Assembly: GCA_027946365.1 (NCBI GenBank)
Contig: JAPEUQ010000013.1
Location: 372,001-436,000 of the forward strand
Origin: Kalmusia sp. IMI 367209
Taxonomy: Eukaryota > Ascomycota > Dothideomycetes > Pleosporales > Didymosphaeriaceae
Reading direction: 5' to 3'
Length of the DNA: 64,000 bases
Positions 57,217-64,000 of this stretch are shown in pieces. The notes under the pieces were generated by a model that saw only the letters and a list, made by a program, of their open reading frames with translations, ran no database searches and was not told the DNA's origin. Every line of letters starts with the position of its first letter. The first letter of the stretch is position 1. Both the position numbers and the translations under genes were made by a program.

Positions 57217-58210
57217 AGGGCTTGGATGGAGAAACACTAATGAATTAATTTCCTATAATGATACCATCAATATCTTATCTTGTGTATTTGCTCGTGCTGT
57301 GCTGTGGTGTTGAGATCTGACCGTGTCCATTGCCTTGTTGTGCGTCTCGAAATGTGCCCGTCAGGGCCCCTTGGACCCCGTCGGAAAGGTGGATCTGGGA
57401 AGTCCACGTGCATGAATGATTACTGTTTTATTGGCAGATACATTGAGCTGGAAACTCTTCTCTTCCGCCAGCTTCTACCAAGCTCCACTCTCTTCCGCTG
57501 TCATTGCCGACCTTGCTCTTTGGGGCCAGGTAGCATCATGATATCTCAGGTGTTGCAAGGCGGCGATGACACTAGGTAAGTCACATCAATATAGCTTACG
57601 CACTGGAGACACCTTTGCTGGTTGGACGCTAGAATATAAGCGTTGACGCTAGCTCTATAGCATCGCTGGAATGTTCGTCAGGCAGTATCGTTTCGGAAGA
57701 TATCGGTGTACCTCATCGTGATTGGTGTACTCGGACGTTGCTTCTAGCGCGGCAACGCTGCGTCTGTAAGTGGAGTGTTTGTGGTGCCCGGACAGGAGAG
57801 GGCGTCCCTTGGGTTGGTCTGAAAGCGCTGGATGTTCGTCGTACATCGTGAGAGTTATGTACAGGAGTATGTGGAAACAAGTAAAGCTAGTCTGTAGAAT
57901 CTAAGCAGTTGCAGCTAACTCGAGCGACTTCGATCCGAGCGTGGTTTTGTGAGTAGACCGGAGATGTGAGTCTTTGAAGGATGATTAGTATGTGTGAAGA
58001 GCACCATTAGAATGAAGCTGGCTAAATTCGTCATCATAGACCGTAGGGAAAGCGCAGGTTATGGAAACTGATGAATTCGAATGTTGAATTTCGTGTCAGC
58101 CAGCGAAATCGTGAGGTCTAGAAATCTAACTAAGCTGTATCGAGCACGCTTTTATCTATACCCAGCCCTTACCAACACGAGGAGGTGTCTAAGGGCGTAT
58201 ATCCGTTTAT
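57217..58210. other. Convergent intergenic stretch
   Basis: About 1 kb between the glutaminase (plus) and acetoacetyl-CoA synthetase (minus) 3' ends. No supportable gene. Confidence 0.55.
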
Positions 58211-60446
58211 TCAATGTGTCTTAGCCCAGTCTTTGTACCAATTGAGACACTCGGCATTCGCGACACTAGCAGACGTTTTCACGTTTATACCGCAGAGTAT
58301 TTGCTTCACAGCACCTTCAACCCTATTAACCGTTAGCCTAGTTCACATTTAGCGATGCCGAAAACTCACTTCTTGCCATTCGTTGTGACAGGGATTTCCG
58401 GGCACTCGTCAATGATACCCGGAACATGTCGTGCACTCAGCGCCTTCTTCACGGCCGCTTTGATACCCGACGCCAAGTCCTCCGAGTAGGTCTTCCCCTC
58501 TGCCATCTTCAAAAACAAGCACACAGTCTCGTCTGCATCTTCCTCTCTCCTGCGCCCAATGCACAGCGCATCAGCCACCTCTTCTGAGAAGTGCTCGAGC
58601 ACGACGTTGTAGATTTCCGCCGAGCCGAATCGAACGCCTGACGGCTTTAGAATCCCATCGCTTCGCCCCAGCATCCAGATTCCCCCAGTCTCAGGATTGA
58701 ATCGGACAAAGTCTCCGTGGTGCCAGATGGGCTGCCCCTTGCTATTCGTGAATTTATCGAAGTAGCTGTTATTATATTTCTTTGCGCCATCTGAGCCCCA
58801 AAAGCCGACAGGTTGGCAAATGAAGGGGTTCGTGCAGACGAGGTCGCCAGGCTCACCCGTTCCAGAGACATCGTTGCCGGTGTAGTCGTATGCTGCAATG
58901 GCCATGCCAAGGCCAGGAGCCTGAATTTCGCCCTGGTAGACGGGAACGAGGGGGTTAGGAGCGCCGAAAAGGGAGATGATATCTGTGCCGCCGGTGATGG
59001 AGCCTAGATTGACGGAGGAGGGAAAGGAGAGGTAAACGTAGTCGAATGTTGAAGGTGCGAGTGGTGAGCCTGTAGAATAGATAGCTTCGAGTGTGTTGAG
59101 AGAAAGACCAGCCGCCTTTGGGTCCAGAGCTTTTTGTTCGAGGATGGAGAGGTATTTGGCGGAGGTGCCAAAGTGTGTGATTCCTACTTCGTCTATGAGC
59201 CGGTGCATGGCGAAATCGTCCGGCGCTGATGTTTCACTGTTGGATAGGTCGACGTAGCGAAAAGGTGAGCCATCGTACAAGACGATCGTTGCACCTACTG
59301 CCAATCCTGAGACCAGCCAGTGCCACATCATCCAAGTGCATGTTGTGAAATAGAATAGTCGTGATTGAGGAGTGATAGAACAATGTATGATATGTTCCTT
59401 TTTGTGCTGAAGTAGGGTACCGATAGCGCCATGGACGATGCACTTGGGCGCTCCAGTAGTGCCTGACGAGTATAGAATGTAGACGGGGTGATCGGGGGAG
59501 AGGTGTTCAAATGTAAGTTCGGCATGCTCTTTTAAAGTGGTGAAGGTCCTATAGTCGTACACCTTTCCTGAACCCACTTTGAGAGACTCGGCAGAGAATT
59601 CTACGCTTGGTACGGTGGGGAAAATGACAGTGGCTTTCAACGAAGGCAGCTCTGAGGCGATCTCGCTCACCTTCGGCAGGACTGGATGGCTCCGACCGTT
59701 GTAGAAAGCTGCATTGTCTGCAAATAGAATCGTGGGTTCAATCTGCCGAAGCCGCTCTAAGACCGCATGCACGCCAGTGTCCGGACTGACAGCCGTCCAT
59801 ATTCCTCCGAGTGAGGTGGCCGCGAGCATAGCAACTAACGCGTTGGTGTGATTTGCAACATAGCCTGCAACCCGGTCGCCTTTCTGCAAGCCCAGCGCCA
59901 TCATGCCAGCCTGACATTGTTTTACACGCTCCCTGAGCTCCTTCCATGACACAGTTTCTCGACTTGTCTCCGTAGCGGCTATGATGGCAGGACTGTCGGG
60001 GTCCACCTCTTGGGTGGGGAAGAGCAGGTTCTCCGCAAAATTGAGGGTCGCGCCTTCGAAGAAGGGGGGTCGAGGAAACATTGGCGCCCGCGGGTCTACA
60101 ACCTGAAAGTCATCAGCTCGTACGTGAGTAGCGTGCATTGTGTCCCAACACTGACCCGCGATGCCTCGGTTTTTGCCCTGACGCCCACAAAATGCCATAC
60201 TCGCCCCCAAAATTTATCAATGTGATCGATACTCCACTGGTATAGCTCCTCATAGTTTGACAACTGCAGTCCGTACTTCTGGTTTACGCTATCCAAGAAC
60301 TGGAACATGGGCGTAGATTTCGCGGAAGGATGCCGCCATAGCAGCTTCGCACCCTTCGAGATACCATTGGAGTGGTCTGCACCGTTCGTGCCGTTCGTGC
60401 CATTCGTGCCATTCAAGCCATTCGTCTGGTCGCCGTTGGCCTCCAT
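58211..60446 (-). CDS. Acetoacetyl-CoA synthetase
   Basis: Three exons: 60156-60446, 58370-60102 and 58211-58322; 711 residues from the MEANGDQTNG start. An upstream in-frame ATG at 60638 would add 64 residues and make the protein unusually long, so it is not preferred. The enzyme activates acetoacetate with ATP and CoA. Landmarks are an Asn-Gly-Thr repeat (residues ~10-22), LLWRHPSAKSTPMFQFLDSV, FPRPPFFEGATLNFAENLLF, the P-loop YILYSSGTTGAPKCIVHG, CTWMMWHWLVSGLAVG, and VTTNGKK with the catalytic Lys, which lies at the last splice. The final exon (VEGAVKQILCGINVKTSASV) confirms the third exon. The splice removes a false stop after GKK. It likely works in the cytosol for ketone or leucine use. 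Confidence 0.95.
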
Positions 60447-63400
60447 GTCTTCGTGTTTCAATTGAAGGGTCGCGGAGTTCGCTTTTTTTATTCGGATATC
60501 GAAGGCTTTATGACGCGGGACAATCGGGATCGCGGGACCCCTGCATCTCGGAACCGGATCCCCACATTTCAGGACTAGCCGAAAGGAGCTAATACCTCGG
60601 TAACCAGCTACCCTCCTACTACATGATCGCAGCATCATACCGTCCTGACTTCTACGAGATGAAAGCTATTGCCTCACGACCACCAACTCTTCAGCATCGA
60701 ACTCTTCACTTGCATTGCTCGAGCCGCATTTCAGGAACCCAGATATCATTCGGAATGTTTCCGTCGATGCGGAAGAGCACCGCGCGAGGCTCTGTTCACT
60801 TTCCGGTCCCACGAGCACATCGCGTACTATTCGCTGTAGCTTCCTCGGCGACTGGCCGACTGAATGTGCCGAATCAGGGACGGCGCCTAACACAGCGAAT
60901 GTGGCTTCCACCCGGGTCCCAATCATAACGAAGAATGGCGTGCAAGACATAACTTTTCCTCTTTCGATCCATACTCCCAGAGCGGCAAGAAATTCCTCTA
61001 CCCGACTTCCTACCAATTAACTACTCACGATTGTTCCTCCTTTCGTATACTCTTGCGTGTCGACGTATGCAGGTTGGGAGGGATGACTTTGAGCGGTGAA
61101 AGTATGCCAGTAACAAACGTGAATTTTTAGTTACTGGATGCGATATGGCGACGGTTCCGCCTCATGCAGATCATCGTGAGATTCGTATTGTAAGTAGAAT
61201 GCCCCCACGATTTACCCCCCCACTTGGTGTATTTTGGGTACGCGAGAATAGCACGGGAGCGGGAAACGTCACCTCCAGCTCACCACACAAACGGTCGTCA
61301 CCGTTTTCGGCACAGCCGAGTAGGGAGCATCTCCATCATCGTTACAACGCAGCCCAACTGAGACCGATCAAGCTCACCAACACAGACATGGGGGAGATAC
61401 CCCCCACACTATCGTCGTGTGTTTCGATATACAAATTGACATGTCGCGTTATCCGTACCCTGGTACTGGCTTGCTATCATGGAAACGCAGCGCACACAGT
61501 AGCCATTATCGTTTACTCTATTAGAAACGTCCATGGCTAAATCGATAAAAGCCTCGCGTTGAAACCTGAAAGATTACCAAGAATAGGGACGGTGTTGGAC
61601 TTGCTTTTTTGAGACTCACGGCAGCCTGACGCATACGAACAAGTCGGAATCAGCGCAGTGCCGCGCAGTGTGCCGACGTATGCAGACTACTACCGGAAGC
61701 AGATCCTGGGAGCCTCAGGCAGATCCAGCCTTGATGGCTGGCAGGTGCGCGCGAGCCCACATTCCGCGTCCACAGCGCATCATCCGGGGTCGAGCAGGAG
61801 GAGCCCTCGATCACTCACGCTCATCGCGGGCGCCGCATCGCATGCACGTTTGCATTAGTGATTCTGGCTGCTCTTCACCGGTTTCTGGCTCGGGGGCCCT
61901 CGTACTGTGACGGGTCCAAAGTTTCGGCACGTCCGATCTACACACATTACCGCACGCGGATCATACCTAGAACCGGCAAGGACATCTCTTCCGACCTTAA
62001 TTTTAGCCGGCAATGACGGAAGAATCAGACCGCTTTGTTCGCTGACCGAAGACCGCCATTAATGATGCATTTCAGACACGCACGTGCAGGAGTGAATGCT
62101 AAATTGGTGCCGCGCTAGACCCGATCGGCTCGCTCCATTCGTAGCTTTGACCACCCTCCATGTCAGCACACTAAAGCGATGGGCAGGGCGGACGGGGAAC
62201 AAGCAGCTCCTTAGGGGCACCCACTCGATCAAAAATCACTGGTGCTCAGAGTACGGAGAGGAGTTGCGGAAGCAGGCATAGGATCGGGCTGAGGTATGGC
62301 GGCACACCACCACAATCTTCCGTTCCTGCGGTAAACAGCGCCGTACGCAGCGCCGCTCATGTTGTGCACCCACCGTGCCGTTGTCCGCCGTCCCATTGTC
62401 CCACCGCCCCATTGTCCCACGGCCTCCCTTCAGGCCCACGCGATAATGCAGCCTACCGACGATCTGGTGCCTGTCGTTTCGTTTGTCGGGATGTACGCAT
62501 ACAACATCGTCTTTGTTCGCGGACTCTTGCGCTCATGGGCCGGCGCCCTGTTGGACTTGAGCCCCCACTTGCGGGCCGCTGATGAGACGGCAATGAGATT
62601 GGGCCCTGTCAGACTGTAACGGCGCCGAAGCCGCGTGCAGCGATACGTGCAAAGGCGATGCAAGCCATCAAGTGCAGGCCGTCGGCGAGCTGGTGGGGAC
62701 AGCCCACAATGGCGGTGACGGCGACTGGACCCCCCCCCTGGGATCGATGGAGATGCAGAAGTCGAGCAGTGGTCGACACTGACGCCATAGGATTCTCGTG
62801 CTACCTTGGCGAAGCTCAACCGTTTCCTGACAGGCCGTTATCTCGTGCGTACACGGTCATCAGATCGCCCGTCGGCGCGGCCAAAATAACCCAAGCGCCG
62901 CCTGCCTCGTTGCCTTGTTCGCATCTCCGCAACCCCATTGCAACCCATCTGTTTTCCCGCCTAACAAACGTTTCGGTGGCGTCGGCGTGATGCGCTCAAT
63001 GTAGTAAACACACGGTCACGCCCATCACGTTTAATGTTGGCCCTCAGGCATCAAGGGGCAGTGCCGTGCCGTGTCTGCTTAGCCTATTCTTCCGGTGGTC
63101 ATCCAGACGCTATGCATCTTTTCGCACCCCAGGTCGGGGGAATCCGGCACTGTGCCGACCCTGCGAAGCACGATGCTCGCCGTTCAAGTCGCTTGTTGTC
63201 GTCGTCTGTACCTTTCCCTAGGGTTCGGGGCAGGCTCCGCATGCTTGTGCGTCGCCCCAATGGCAAGTGAAACAGCCTCGCGGCATACGCGCTCTGGGTT
63301 GCGCCAACACGAGGAGGATACAATTCTACAGTCACCGTGAACGCAAGCCTTTTTTGCGGGTGGGCCCGCACGCTCCCCCCGTTGACGCGCGCTCTCCCTC

Positions 63401-64000
63401 TTCTGTCTAGGTCGGCCCCAAAGCAAGGGAGACGACCTGAGTGGAGCCCGTTCCACTCCATCGGCGTCCGCGCCAGCTGGAAGGCTCAGCCTATCACCGA
63501 CCGCGCCACCATTCACTACGTGCAGGGCGTCATGCAGCCCTCCACACAAGGCACACTATGCGAAGCCATTAATGTGACCATCACATGGCGGTACCCCCAC
63601 CCCCCCCGGAACAAAGTATGCGGCAGTGGCTCTGGTTAATGGGTCGACACACGGACTATTCAGAGCATGCTTCCGCCTCCCCGTTCTGCGACTCGACCAA
63701 TGTGGACGTACGCTTGACCTCCAACACTGAAGCCTCCCTGCAAGATGCGCCCGCCACAATGTGTTGTCAACGCTCGGAACTGCGTGCAATGGATCATCCT
63801 GTGTCCGCACTATCCATATGCAGAGCTTGTTTTGATCTTCATGTTACCGGAGTACATGCACCTGACCCCCCTTGACACTGCCAGGCTCTGATACGTTCTG
63901 CCGTAGTGTTTTGATGCCGCATTCATCCTCGATCCAGGCTTACCCCGGCAGAACTAACGGACGATTGCATTAGTCTCTCTCTCTCTCGGGAGCACGAGGT
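60447..64000. other. Right-end gene-poor stretch
   Basis: 3.5 kb upstream of the synthetase with no gene I can support. Frames are short and overlap on both strands; the minus frame at 60666-61016 opens on TTG and is unconvincing. A 16-bp tandem unit (CCCATTGTCCCACCGC) occurs twice at 62392-62423. Composition does not look AT-rich, so there is no sign of RIP-degraded repeats. Confidence 0.55.

Noticed and set aside
60447..60638. 64-residue N-terminal extension of acetoacetyl-CoA synthetase
   Set aside because: Unlike the family N terminus and would make the protein unusually long; a mitochondrial targeting role cannot be excluded but is not supported.
60666..61016. 116-codon minus-strand frame upstream of the synthetase
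   Set aside because: Opens on TTG; the first in-frame ATG is well inside; no family match.

Overview
The window is a gene-rich stretch of a filamentous ascomycete nuclear genome (Pezizomycotina; a dothideomycete is my best guess, by inference). Reasons: short GT-AG introns of about 44-125 nt, often with CTAAC/CTGAC-like branch sites; intron-split housekeeping genes with fungal architecture (PRP19, VAC8, RNR2, RPC53, EBP2, PHS1-type dehydratase, a Bmt6-type rRNA methyltransferase); secreted fungal enzymes (GH31 alpha-glucosidase, GtaA-type glutaminase). I see no operons, CRISPR arrays, rRNA or tRNA genes, transposons or viral genes. Exon chains below were built by hand from splice signals, reading-frame continuity and family conservation; each listed chain sums to a multiple of three.

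Layout. 1-9 kb: a gene-poor left end with (GGGCA)n and (CAG)10 repeats, then three intronless genes of unknown function. 9-15 kb: a membrane-anchored pepsin-like protein lacking its first catalytic Asp (minus), then a secreted Pro/Ser-rich, probably GPI-anchored protein (plus). 15-20 kb: PRP19, a RING protein with SUMO-interaction-like motifs, and the very-long-chain 3-hydroxyacyl-CoA dehydratase. 20-26 kb: secreted GH31 alpha-glucosidase, then a divergent pair (CMD-family protein, minus; 25S rRNA methyltransferase, plus). 27-30 kb: a nine-exon MFS transporter (minus). 30-36 kb: thioredoxin, ER protein disulfide isomerase, and the divergent pair HSBP1 (80 aa in three exons, missed by a simple ORF scan) and EBP2. 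36-41 kb: an unknown three-exon gene, a (GT)39 microsatellite, and a WDR44/Dgr2-like WD40 protein (minus). 42-50 kb: RNR2, RPC53 and VAC8, all minus. 50-53 kb: a Ser/Thr kinase. 55-60 kb: secreted glutaminase (plus) and acetoacetyl-CoA synthetase (minus). The last 3.5 kb has no gene I can support.

Most genes are ordinary housekeeping genes with no evident joint pathway. Loose themes are thiol-disulfide chemistry (thioredoxin next to PDI), ribosome biogenesis (EBP2, Bmt6-like) and secreted nutrient acquisition (GH31, glutaminase). I found no convincing new multi-gene system. The most unusual signal is a cluster of five perfect ACGCGT (MluI cell-cycle box) hexamers inside the three short introns of RNR2. 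Others worth checking are the pseudo-protease, two MFS micro-exons of 17 and 14 nt, and the candidate SUMO-targeted ubiquitin ligase.
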